A DNA stretch of 64,000 nt from Bacteroides sp. Its GTDB lineage: Bacteria; Bacteroidota; Bacteroidia; Bacteroidales; Muribaculaceae. Shown here piece by piece: positions 46,092 to 54,805 of this stretch (its first letter is position 1; every line of letters begins with the position of its first letter). The stretch is from NCBI GenBank assembly GCA_014802265.1, contig JAAVCP010000083.1, positions 1-64,000 of the forward strand. The letters run 5' to 3'. The position numbers and the translations under genes are program-made. The notes beneath the pieces were generated by a model. It had not been told where the DNA came from. It worked only from the letters and a program-made list of their open reading frames with translations, and did not search any database.

Positions 46092-46167
46092 CTTGTGTAA
46101 TTTTTACACTGCAAAATTAATTATTAATTTCTATATCACCAAATAATTTGGGTAAAATTTACACAAG
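46092..46167 (-). promoter_or_regulatory. Promoter of the Nudix regulator with two operator-like dyads
   Basis: -7 TAATTTTG (46119-46112, minus). A dyad GTGTAA-ttt-TTACAC (46095-46109) covers the predicted start site, and a second copy in inverted orientation (46150-46167) lies beyond the -33. The two 18-base units match at 16 positions. Confidence 0.65.
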
Positions 46168-46169
46168 AA

Positions 46170-46524
46170 TTTGAATGGAGATGTTGGCGAAATTTAATTT
46201 ATTGTATTACAGAGATTAACCGACTGAGTGATAATTATTTGAATAAAGACGTTTTTGAAAGGGCTTGAAGCCTTACTCACACTTACGATTGTCATCGTTT
46301 TTTCTACATTTTGTGGAAGGGGTGACGCAGATTAGATTGCCGGACGTTGCGACTGTTTCTTCATTTCATTATGCCTTAAAGGCATAAATGTACTCTTTTC
46401 TTGATTGTAACTTTGTAAAAAAATTTTGAATTGCACAATGGCTGAATCTGAATTGCCTACATCAAAAGATTAAATCGCGCATTTTGGGGCTATTTAGTTT
46501 GCCTGCGTAGTAAAAGTAGTGTGG
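46170..46524. other. Non-coding stretch with short palindromes
   Basis: No ORF of note. It contains AAGGGCTTGAAGCCTT (about 46258-46274), TTATGCCTTAAAGGCATAA (about 46369-46387), a TAACTTTG on the + strand (about 46407) and an ATG with only 11 codons. It could hold an RNA or a decayed element; I cannot say which. Confidence 0.35.
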
Positions 46525-47322
46525 TTAACGGTAGAAGGTGATCCAGTTGGTTGCGTATTTGTTTGGCTTGGTGTGTATTTCAGTGACTTTTCCGTCATTG
46601 TCGCGATACCATGAGTAGTTCCAGCCACCCATGTCAAGATATATTGCCTCACTGGCACCTGCTTTGATAAGGTTGTCGATGAAGTCACCAAATTTGATTA
46701 CTTTTTTTGAATCAGCGATGGCAACTTTGCCATTTATCTTGCACAAGGCGCGATATGCATTTCTATCAGAAGTACTACGCCAGTGATTAACTATTGTGTC
46801 GGCATGAATCATCATATCTTGTGCAAATCCGCAGCCACCATTTTCTGCGGCTATTCTCATTTCCTCTACCCAATCGTTATATATAAATCTGGCGCTATCG
46901 TTGTAGAAAATAAATGCTCCTCGATAAGTGTTAGATGGAGAACCATGATAGAGTTTTCCTCCCGATACATGATTACCTATGATGTTAGAGTGTTCAAATT
47001 TATTGAGACATTTAAGAGTATATGCAGCCGATGCCATAAAAATAATTGAAGAGTCATTTTTCGCTGGCATGTTACCGCAAACGAGGTCTATTCGAGAATA
47101 TCGAGGGTAATATAATTTTAGTTCTAAAGTATCAGTTATTTCAATTAGAGATTTATCATATTCGATAATGGTATCCTTTATTTGTACAGTAAGTGGGTGA
47201 TCTGGTATATATTGATTTTTAATGGAATCAATACTAGTTTTAATGTTATAGATTAATACTAATATTGTAATTATTAACATGATGTTAATAATTATAATAA
47301 TTGAATTAAAATTTAGTTTCAT
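46525..47322 (-). CDS. Membrane-anchored phosphodiester glycosidase (NAGPA-like)
   Basis: A 265-aa protein with an N-terminal membrane anchor (about 8-27, Ile-rich) and a phosphodiester glycosidase domain (NAGPA/PF09992-like) of about 100-260: VSGGKLYHG, TYRGAFIFYN, GCGFAQDMM, and the closing AIYLDMGGWNYSWYRDNDG. The family includes the human uncovering enzyme and bacterial exopolysaccharide enzymes; the substrate here is unknown. It follows the protease gene (47464) by about 140 bases on the same strand and shares the AT-rich composition of the operon, so it may belong to the same unit. Confidence 0.75.
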   Translation of the reverse strand: MKLNFNSIIIIINIMLIITILVLIYNIKTSIDSIKNQYIPDHPLTVQIKDTIIEYDKSLIEITDTLELKLYYPRYSRIDLVCGNMPAKNDSSIIFMASAAYTLKCLNKFEHSNIIGNHVSGGKLYHGSPSNTYRGAFIFYNDSARFIYNDWVEEMRIAAENGGCGFAQDMMIHADTIVNHWRSTSDRNAYRALCKINGKVAIADSKKVIKFGDFIDNLIKAGASEAIYLDMGGWNYSWYRDNDGKVTEIHTKPNKYATNWITFYR

Positions 47323-47463
47323 TTTTTTTATTATTAAGGTTACAAGATCATTTAGGTTTATATTTATTCCTTTTCGTTATAAATACTTAGATGTCTGTAG
47401 ACGAGTAAGGTATCTAAGAAAATAGAAAATTAATTTATAATATATCTGAATTATAGATATGAT

Positions 47464-48513
47464 TTAATTGCTGTTAACATATGGTTTAATAACGTCTATG
47501 CTCCAAGCGTAATTTAGATTTGCTTGTGAACCATCAACAAACGTTCCAGAGGTTATTCCGACAACTTCACCATATTCGTTAATTAGTGCACCTCCACTGC
47601 TGCCATGATCTATAAGAGCCGAAATTTGCATGAGATTTTTATCTCTCCATTGAGACACTTCTCCGGAAGAGAATGTATTCTCTAATCCTCGGGGGCTTCC
47701 AATAGCAAATACTTTTTCTCCGACTTGAGGCTTGTATTTAGCAATGGGAATAAAATTGGTATTAGAGGTATTTACTCTGAAAAGAATAAAGTCTTCGTTC
47801 TCATTTCTGGTAATCACTTCTACAACCTTATACACGTCATCATTATTTGCAAGTTTGATTTGTTCTGCACCAATATGTGTGCCTTGGAATACATGATAAT
47901 TGCTGACAGCAAGACCATCTGAATTTATAAAAAAACCAGAACCTTGATATCCATTATAACCATCAGAAGTGAAAACCATAAATACAGCTGTATTATATTT
48001 TGCAAATATTTCAGAACCGTCTAATTTGTTTTTATCCCCACTGATATTAGAGAGACTTATTTCAAGATTTCGTTGATCATCATGTGAACTATTATTTGAT
48101 GGAATTGCGCTATTAGCCAAAGAAGCTAATTTACGGAAATTCTCTAATGAATCATGAAGTGGTGGTGCTTCATTCAGTAATGATTTTCCGGAGGATAATA
48201 TTTTACCGCTGATATTCCCACCCTTTTTCAAAAGTACATAGGCATGATAGCATTTTCCTTTCTCCATTCTTTTTATATTGAAATTTTGGGTGCCGTCAGG
48301 TATGACAACGACTCCTTGTCCCTTTAGTTCATTAAGATATTCTTGTGATTCTTCAGTAGGATATACTCCTAATAATGTGATATAGGTTCCATTATTAAGT
48401 TCAATTGTTGCACCGTCTACTACTGATTTAATTTTTAGACCTCTTTGACTTATAATAAAGAAACCAATAAGTATAATTCCAACGATTATGAGAAAAATCT
48501 TTTTACCAGACAT
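47464..48513 (-). CDS. Membrane-anchored trypsin-like serine protease with nuclease-fold-like N-terminus
   Basis: A 349-aa protein. One transmembrane helix (about 5-22), a small beta-rich domain (about 26-110) that starts like a staphylococcal-nuclease (SNase) fold (LKIKSVVDGATIELNNGTYITLLGV) but lacks the Arg/Glu catalytic residues I would expect, then a trypsin-like/S1 protease domain (about 165-349) with the triad H207 (SNYHVF), D241 (NEDFIL) and S306 (HGSSGGA). The active site appears complete. Last gene of the eight-gene block, 12 bases after the 173-aa gene. Confidence 0.78.
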   Translation of the reverse strand: MSGKKIFLIIVGIILIGFFIISQRGLKIKSVVDGATIELNNGTYITLLGVYPTEESQEYLNELKGQGVVVIPDGTQNFNIKRMEKGKCYHAYVLLKKGGNISGKILSSGKSLLNEAPPLHDSLENFRKLASLANSAIPSNNSSHDDQRNLEISLSNISGDKNKLDGSEIFAKYNTAVFMVFTSDGYNGYQGSGFFINSDGLAVSNYHVFQGTHIGAEQIKLANNDDVYKVVEVITRNENEDFILFRVNTSNTNFIPIAKYKPQVGEKVFAIGSPRGLENTFSSGEVSQWRDKNLMQISALIDHGSSGGALINEYGEVVGITSGTFVDGSQANLNYAWSIDVIKPYVNSN

Positions 48514-48525
48514 AACAATTTTACC

Positions 48526-49047
48526 TTAGCATTTGATGATACATTTTTTCTTAACATTCCAGTATCCATCTTCCAATTTTATTTCACCGTAGTCATTAGG
48601 TAGTATATTGAAATTCTCAATGGAGTCAAGGTTGCTTCTCAATTCACATAGTGGCAGCAAAAAAGATTTTGCATTACTTTTTAATCGCGAATAACCTTTG
48701 CTCAATGGATAAAATTTTCCATTGATTCCATCGATGGTTTCAACCACATAAAGAACCTTAGGACTATCAGGATCATTTATCACATTACATTCATCAAATC
48801 CAGAGCCATCAGGGGTACCAAAAAATAATCTATTGATGGATGGATCATTCTGTGACATGAGGAGTTGAGAATTTTTATGCTCAAAATCTATATTATTAAC
48901 CACTACATCATTAACAACTTCTTGTTGATTTGATAATTTTAGGTTAGAGAAGTCTGTTGCTCTAAAGTTTGATTTATTTGCAATGTGCTCAAGAGCAATT
49001 CGTATGCCTTCCAGTTGCTGAAGCAATTTATTTTCAAATTCGGTCAT
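48526..49047 (-). CDS. Protein of unknown function (173 aa)
   Basis: No recognised family. An N-terminal helix (about 1-25), a polar linker, then a beta-rich domain (about 75-170) with a GTPDGSGFDE segment and two Cys near the C-terminus. No signal peptide. It starts 15 bases after a strong terminator hairpin (49063-49092) that sits between it and the soluble Hsp70-like gene, and precedes the protease by 12 bases. Confidence 0.65.
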   Translation of the reverse strand: MTEFENKLLQQLEGIRIALEHIANKSNFRATDFSNLKLSNQQEVVNDVVVNNIDFEHKNSQLLMSQNDPSINRLFFGTPDGSGFDECNVINDPDSPKVLYVVETIDGINGKFYPLSKGYSRLKSNAKSFLLPLCELRSNLDSIENFNILPNDYGEIKLEDGYWNVKKKCIIKC

Positions 49048-49062
49048 AAATCATAGGTTTAA

Positions 49063-49092
49063 GAAAAAGGGAGGCAAATACCTCCCTTTTTC
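49063..49092 (-). terminator. Intrinsic terminator inside the operon
   Basis: GAAAAAGGGAGG/CCTCCCTTTTTC, perfect 12-bp stem and 6-base loop with T tail, between the Hsp70-like gene (ends 49102) and the next ATG (49047). There is no room for a new promoter after it, so the last two genes depend on read-through or on a promoter inside the Hsp70-like gene. Confidence 0.8.
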
Positions 49093-49101
49093 AGATTGGC
49101 T

Positions 49102-52100
49102 TTATTTTTTCAGAAGTTTTCTTGACACTTGTTCCATCAGCAGTGATACATACTGGAAGAACAGTGAATCAGAAACAAAATCACCATTCACAAAGTTCTT
49201 ACTGTCGCCTTTTATGTAATCAAGGGCATAAAGCATATCTTCTTTCTTCATAATAGGGGTGGAATTACCATAATAAGTATAGAACATATCTATGAACTTC
49301 TTGACATTTTTGTAGACTTCTTCTTCACGTCCTACCAATTGTCCAGACGGAATACCATCATCCATAATATCAATGCGTTCAAAGGTGTTGTTATCTCCAA
49401 ATGCTACTACTCTGCTTTCACGAGCATTTTCATTAAAGGATAGATTTTCACTCAGATTTCCTTCAAGAGCACCATAAACGGTAGCCGCTTTCGGATTCGG
49501 ATATGGAGTGACTTCAATTCGTCTTGCCTCAGCATCTGTTTTGTTATAAACCGTTTGAAATGCCTTCCTAAAATATTTAAGTGCAGTGGGGAAATTAGAA
49601 TCCATGCTTATGAGCTTGGAGCCATTGCCGGTAAGATAAATATTGACTGGCATTTCATCCGGCACCATAGCATGACAAACTTGTGCAATATGATAGAATA
49701 GTGCAGCGTTATGTAGCTGTAGCATGAATTTGGGCACAGGATTAAGGAATATATTCTCAAAGTCTTCTTGATTTTGTGAGAACCCATAGTTCATCAGTGA
49801 ACTGACAGGAGCATTGAGATCAATTTTTCTTGTTTTATTGAGTGCGCTCTGCTGATTTTGAAGTGACTCACTTGCTTCCTTAACATAAAAAGCTATGTAA
49901 TTATTCTCTCTTTTTACATCATTGTGATTAAGATTGCCATCAAGATACAGTGAATTACCTGCAAACCCAAACGAGGTTATGAATTGTGCTTTATTGTCAC
50001 GGTATCCTATAACGTCCGTAGAGCCTCCACCCATATCTATTACCAAATTCAAGTGATGTACAGCCCCAGGGTCATCACAACAGGCAAAAAAAGGAGTCAA
50101 TGACTCATTGGTTGATTTTATATAATTTTTGACCTCTAATTTTTTTGATGATAGAATATCTGTTCTATTTGTATCAAGCCAAGAGGGATGAAAGAATTTA
50201 CAGAAATTTACTTCCCATTCCTTTATATAGTTTTTGACAAGCTCCTGTTGAAAAGACAAAGGATAAGTCCATATTATCTTGCACTTATGAAGATCATATC
50301 CATTGCAGAGCATATTACAGCGAACTATAAAGAGGAGTTCTGACATAAAGGCTATGAAATCATTCTTTCTTTCCGGATTAGTACGATATATTCCATGAGA
50401 GTCTTTACCAAAAAACCATTTAAATGTGCCTTCTGCAATGTTATCAATATTAATATTTCTTTCATCATCTCGTCGCCAACCAATTGAATAGTAGGCGAAG
50501 GGAATTGACCTGTTTAATAATGGCTCCATACCATCATTGTTATTTTCACTACGCAAGCGATTGATAACTGACGGTATTGGGAAACGGAAACCTACCTCGT
50601 CTTCTCCTGAAACGATACGTGCGGGAATAAATTCGCTAAGCTGTGCAGACAAGGCTTCTTCATCGGTACCATTACCCGGAGTTGGTAAGATTGCATCCTG
50701 GTAGAAATCTGCTAACTGAGGTATTTGTCTCCTATCTATATCCTTGTGCATAAATTCCAACTCTACATAGCGAGCATCTCCACCACCATGAATAGTAGAG
50801 AAATCTTCTATTTTAGCTTCTGTTGTGGTATTCGATGTTTTATGATAATATGCCATATAAGTATTTGACGTGCCAAGATCTATTGCTATAGTTGTTTCGT
50901 TGGAATCTACTCTTTCAATTGTACGCAGACGAGGCACAATCAATGCTGTGCCATAAATAGTTTGGTAAGTACCCGGCTTTGCCGGAACATCAATATTGAT
51001 ACTTATTTCAGCAAACTTTATCCCTATTTTGTCATTGTTTGCTTCTGTAAGTATTCCTCCTGACACCTCATAATATGTGCAGTTATGGGGATAGAAATTT
51101 CCTCCAGATGTAATCGTATTTGTTATATTCGTCTTTATTTGCGCGGTAGGAAAGCAAGAGATCACCCCGTCCGTCTCATAGAAAAAACTCAGCTTCCAAT
51201 TGCTTTCGAAATCATTGTAGAATAAGATTTTGTAGATATTCTCAAATTTCTTTGACCTGACAAAGGGATATATACCAAACACAAACTGTTTCATATCCGA
51301 GCCTTGGACGATTACTCCATTAGGATAGCAGCAGATTCCTTTTTCTCTACTTGGACTATAATAATCTCTACGCAGTTCTATTTTACCTCCAGTTGTCAAT
51401 GTAAGGGTCAAAGTGACGCAATAATGAGTATTGCTATATCTCTTGATCTTTAAACCCGCAATAAGTTCCTGCAAGTCAACATAATTTAGAGCCTCTTGTT
51501 TAATAGGAATCAAGCAACGGCGGTAAGTATGCTTTGTAGTTTCATCCAAATATTCTATAGCCTCATACTTGTCGTCGATATCATAAGGTAAAATCATAAG
51601 CGAATCTGAAAGCAAATCATTTACTGATAGCCATGGCATGTTATCATTGCCATCTGGAGATAATCGGTCAGAAATTGGCTTTTCAAATTCTTTGATGTCG
51701 ACACTGAAGTCAAAAGGTCTGTCAAGGAAAAGTATATACCTTAAATAACAGCGGTCAAAATTATTAGGACGTACGTATGTATCCCCTTTGATTGTGGCTA
51801 CTTTAGGCAGTTCGCGGGCATTTGGCCCGAGATTAAAATTGGGAAATTCGTGTGCGAATGTTTTTCTGCCTAAATTCGATGCGTCTACATGAATTTTAAG
51901 TGCATCAAATAGATTTTTATATACAGAACTTAAGCCGGTATCGTTGAGAAGCAGATATAAAAATTTGAGAAATTCAGGCTCTCTTTCATCAAATAGTTGC
52001 CAATCTGATTTATTACGAGTCAAGAAACTATGATTGTTATACGTCAAGACAGGTTCACCTTTCTCATTGACAAGATTGCAGTCCGCTTTTGTAAAGAATC

Positions 52101-52707
52101 CGCTAAAAGGAGAAGTTGAACCAAAGGTCACCCCTTTGTATTTGAAGAGATAATTACTCGTGAAATCATAGTAATAGGATTTACCTGTTGGTACACGACG
52201 TTGTATCGCTTTATTATAACTATTACGAAATAATTGTAAGGTTTCAATGTATCGCCTTAAGTTAGGGTTATCATCACATAGTGCACCCAACCCAGGTGAA
52301 TGAGGTGTCACTAAATTATGAAGTGTAATCGTAATGCCATGATCAAGCAAGTCCAGATCGGTTAGGCGGAACATTATCTCAAACATATCAAGACAATGAG
52401 AGATAGTCTTAACATAGTCATCCGAAAGTGCCCTACTTCTTAATTCTGTTTCACTCAGGATCCCTTTGCCAGATACGTACTCACGGAACGCTATATCAGT
52501 GACAAGCATTCTTGCATACGGCGATGGTATAGAAGTTATTTTTTCACCTCCTGTAGCTACCATATACTGAGGATCATTAAAGTAGCTTACTCCATAAGGA
52601 TTATATTCATTTGCTGCGGTGCCACCGTCATTTCTATTCACACTATATCCTTCTTCAGTGTGGGTGGAATCTTTTTTTACTTTCAGTCCAAATCTATAAT
52701 CATTCAT
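49102..52707 (-). CDS. Soluble Hsp70/actin-fold ATPase with long N-terminal extension
   Basis: A 1201-aa cytosolic protein. The N-terminal about 600 residues are not recognisable. The C-terminal about 600-1120 has an actin/Hsp70 fold: phosphate-1 AIDLGTSNTYMAYY (about 605-618), phosphate-2 VIDMGGGSTDVIGY (about 888-901), and an adenosine-type segment YLTGNGSKL (about 1020-1028). No signal peptide or membrane helix. Its partner in the operon, the 1235-aa protein, has the same fold but is membrane-anchored. Family close to uncharacterised large Hsp70-like/SrfB-like proteins (tentative). It precedes the terminator and follows the tubulin-like gene by 17 bases. Confidence 0.78.
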   Translation of the reverse strand: MNDYRFGLKVKKDSTHTEEGYSVNRNDGGTAANEYNPYGVSYFNDPQYMVATGGEKITSIPSPYARMLVTDIAFREYVSGKGILSETELRSRALSDDYVKTISHCLDMFEIMFRLTDLDLLDHGITITLHNLVTPHSPGLGALCDDNPNLRRYIETLQLFRNSYNKAIQRRVPTGKSYYYDFTSNYLFKYKGVTFGSTSPFSGFFTKADCNLVNEKGEPVLTYNNHSFLTRNKSDWQLFDEREPEFLKFLYLLLNDTGLSSVYKNLFDALKIHVDASNLGRKTFAHEFPNFNLGPNARELPKVATIKGDTYVRPNNFDRCYLRYILFLDRPFDFSVDIKEFEKPISDRLSPDGNDNMPWLSVNDLLSDSLMILPYDIDDKYEAIEYLDETTKHTYRRCLIPIKQEALNYVDLQELIAGLKIKRYSNTHYCVTLTLTLTTGGKIELRRDYYSPSREKGICCYPNGVIVQGSDMKQFVFGIYPFVRSKKFENIYKILFYNDFESNWKLSFFYETDGVISCFPTAQIKTNITNTITSGGNFYPHNCTYYEVSGGILTEANNDKIGIKFAEISINIDVPAKPGTYQTIYGTALIVPRLRTIERVDSNETTIAIDLGTSNTYMAYYHKTSNTTTEAKIEDFSTIHGGGDARYVELEFMHKDIDRRQIPQLADFYQDAILPTPGNGTDEEALSAQLSEFIPARIVSGEDEVGFRFPIPSVINRLRSENNNDGMEPLLNRSIPFAYYSIGWRRDDERNINIDNIAEGTFKWFFGKDSHGIYRTNPERKNDFIAFMSELLFIVRCNMLCNGYDLHKCKIIWTYPLSFQQELVKNYIKEWEVNFCKFFHPSWLDTNRTDILSSKKLEVKNYIKSTNESLTPFFACCDDPGAVHHLNLVIDMGGGSTDVIGYRDNKAQFITSFGFAGNSLYLDGNLNHNDVKRENNYIAFYVKEASESLQNQQSALNKTRKIDLNAPVSSLMNYGFSQNQEDFENIFLNPVPKFMLQLHNAALFYHIAQVCHAMVPDEMPVNIYLTGNGSKLISMDSNFPTALKYFRKAFQTVYNKTDAEARRIEVTPYPNPKAATVYGALEGNLSENLSFNENARESRVVAFGDNNTFERIDIMDDGIPSGQLVGREEEVYKNVKKFIDMFYTYYGNSTPIMKKEDMLYALDYIKGDSKNFVNGDFVSDSLFFQYVSLLMEQVSRKLLKK

Positions 52708-52724
52708 TTCATTAGTTTTTTATA

Positions 52725-54356
52725 TTATAGAGCGCATGTGTTATTAATTACCTCGTCAAGACCATCAGAAACTGTCTTTAGCAATGCTGCCAGTTTCTTT
52801 TCCTCAGGGACATTTGACCATTTATTTTTATTATGAGCTTTAAGGATACTGGTTGCTATATCCGGATATTTACCAACTTCTTTAAGTTGTCCTCCAAATC
52901 CGAAGAAACCACCTTCTCGCCGCTGTTCTGTAGTGGCAATTCCAAACTTATTTTCACTAAAGAATTTTTGAGTCACATTGTTTTGATCAATATCTTTTGC
53001 GGTATTAGGAAAAATAGTAAAGGTTCTTCGGGCATCTTTACCACTAAGATCCTCAAACCATGTAACCCATTCTTTGAAGAATGCATTTAACCCCCAGGCA
53101 TAGGGAAATTGAGTAGTTTCTGTGTCAACGACATTTGACATGTCGTTTTCATCCTTATAAACTTTATCAAGCCTTTCTCCCACACATGCAGTGCGCATTA
53201 TCTCAGTGAAACCAATATCTTTAGTAGTTGCAGATCTATTAGCAATTGCATGTGCCAGAAAGCCGTCTCCTTTGTTAATGAAATATTCACGCATGAGTTG
53301 AAATTTTATCAATGCATGCTTTATATTTTTGTCTTTTATGCTGGAAATATTGCATATAGTGGGATTATTGTCTTTCTCTGTAATTCCCCAAATCGGTTGT
53401 TTATAAACAATATTATCTTGGTTTCGCTGTTTTGAAAAATCTACAATCGACATAGCACCTAATAGTTCTACGAGATGCACCGGATTGTCTTGCTTTTCTC
53501 CTCCGACATAATGTGGATAAACAGAACGATTGTCATCTCCCACATAATACATGAAATCCATATCTTTCATATAGTCGTCGTAATACATTAGAGCTGCCCT
53601 TGTCTTTACACTGAATGTATCCGAACTGACATCCCATTTCTTGGTATCAATAATTTTTTCATTATTGTCATGTTGATCTTCGGCTCCAAAATCAAAATAG
53701 GGTAGGACGGCTACCCCTCCAATCGTAGGACGATTACTATCGGAACGCATAAAGTTATTTACAATCAATGGGAACCCTGCTGCGCCTGTACCTCCGAATA
53801 GTGAACCAACTACCATTACTCCATCACCCGGACCGGCATTATTGAGAATATCCGCAAACTTAGGATCAGAAAATGAAAGAGTATTAAGTACAACTGAACC
53901 AATATTGGGATTTCCTACAAAACCCACTGTCAGCTTCATGGAAAGGTCGTCTTCCGAAAAAAGAAGATCACGCTCTTCAATTATATCTTTTTGAATCTGA
54001 TTATATGAAGTAAGGTTTTTTCCTATTATCGTTTTCAAGTCACCGATTGTGTCTCCTGCAATATCCAGAAGTATGGGTTCTTCTATGGGAGTCTGGAAGA
54101 AAGACGGTCTGTTTGATTCTCCCAGCTGCTGACAAACAGTTCCAATACCTATTTTCCCACCTTTGTTAGAACAGGCATTATAATAATTTATTAGTTTACG
54201 ACATCGAGTCAATGCCTTTGATTTAGCATCGTTATCCACGAAAATTGGCACTACTCTGTTTGCTCCAAGTTTGACTCCGGCAGCTAAAAGCATTATAAAG
54301 GAACGCATTATACGCTCTCCACTACCACCGATTGCGAATATATAAAGATTATTCAT
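52725..54356 (-). CDS. Tubulin/FtsZ-like protein
   Basis: A 543-aa cytosolic protein. It starts with an N-terminal nucleotide-binding strand (IFAIGGSGERIMRSF, 6-20) and has a tubulin-signature-like loop GGTGAAG (about 186-192, in VGSLFGGTGAAGF) where FtsZ has GGTGTG. Strand/helix pattern between is consistent with a tubulin GTPase fold of the 'tubulin-like' (Tubulin_2) kind. It is not the housekeeping FtsZ. It may polymerise; no C-terminal FtsA-binding tail is seen. Gaps to neighbours are 12 and 17 bases. Confidence 0.8.
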   Translation of the reverse strand: MNNLYIFAIGGSGERIMRSFIMLLAAGVKLGANRVVPIFVDNDAKSKALTRCRKLINYYNACSNKGGKIGIGTVCQQLGESNRPSFFQTPIEEPILLDIAGDTIGDLKTIIGKNLTSYNQIQKDIIEERDLLFSEDDLSMKLTVGFVGNPNIGSVVLNTLSFSDPKFADILNNAGPGDGVMVVGSLFGGTGAAGFPLIVNNFMRSDSNRPTIGGVAVLPYFDFGAEDQHDNNEKIIDTKKWDVSSDTFSVKTRAALMYYDDYMKDMDFMYYVGDDNRSVYPHYVGGEKQDNPVHLVELLGAMSIVDFSKQRNQDNIVYKQPIWGITEKDNNPTICNISSIKDKNIKHALIKFQLMREYFINKGDGFLAHAIANRSATTKDIGFTEIMRTACVGERLDKVYKDENDMSNVVDTETTQFPYAWGLNAFFKEWVTWFEDLSGKDARRTFTIFPNTAKDIDQNNVTQKFFSENKFGIATTEQRREGGFFGFGGQLKEVGKYPDIATSILKAHNKNKWSNVPEEKKLAALLKTVSDGLDEVINNTCAL

Positions 54357-54368
54357 AATTTATATTTT

Positions 54369-54785
54369 TCAAGAAAAGCATGTTAAAAGATGTATATGCT
54401 TAGCATAGGATCCATCCTTCATGAAATATGACACTATTTCATATAAAATTACATAATAGATACTATCTACGAAGCATAGAAGGAAATTGTTCATCTCAAG
54501 TGCATACGACCAGTCAGCAACAATAGTTGGCACTATGATCAAATTTGCGAGCCATAAGACAAAAAGGCCTAATCCGCATACAATGAAATAATTTTTCTTT
54601 GTTGCATTAGCTGCAACCTTTGCTACGCCGTAATAGAATGACGCAGCTGTGCCTATAGTGACTACAAATAAAAAGATTAGCACCCATGCAAGTACATCGG
54701 AATTGACAATTACGCTGTAATTCTCTGTGTTTGCATCAAGCACCCAGCCATAAAGCACGTCGGCTATAGTTCCTAAAAATTCCAT
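54369..54785 (-). CDS. Small membrane protein (138 aa)
   Basis: Three hydrophobic helices (about 32-55, 66-86, 98-122) and a short polar tail. No recognised family. It lies between the vWA gene and the tubulin-like gene with gaps of 20 and 12 bases, so it is probably a structural membrane component of the same machine. Confidence 0.68.
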   Translation of the reverse strand: MEFLGTIADVLYGWVLDANTENYSVIVNSDVLAWVLIFLFVVTIGTAASFYYGVAKVAANATKKNYFIVCGLGLFVLWLANLIIVPTIVADWSYALEMNNFLLCFVDSIYYVILYEIVSYFMKDGSYAKHIHLLTCFS

Positions 54786-54805
54786 GTGATAAGTTTTTAT
54801 GAAAA

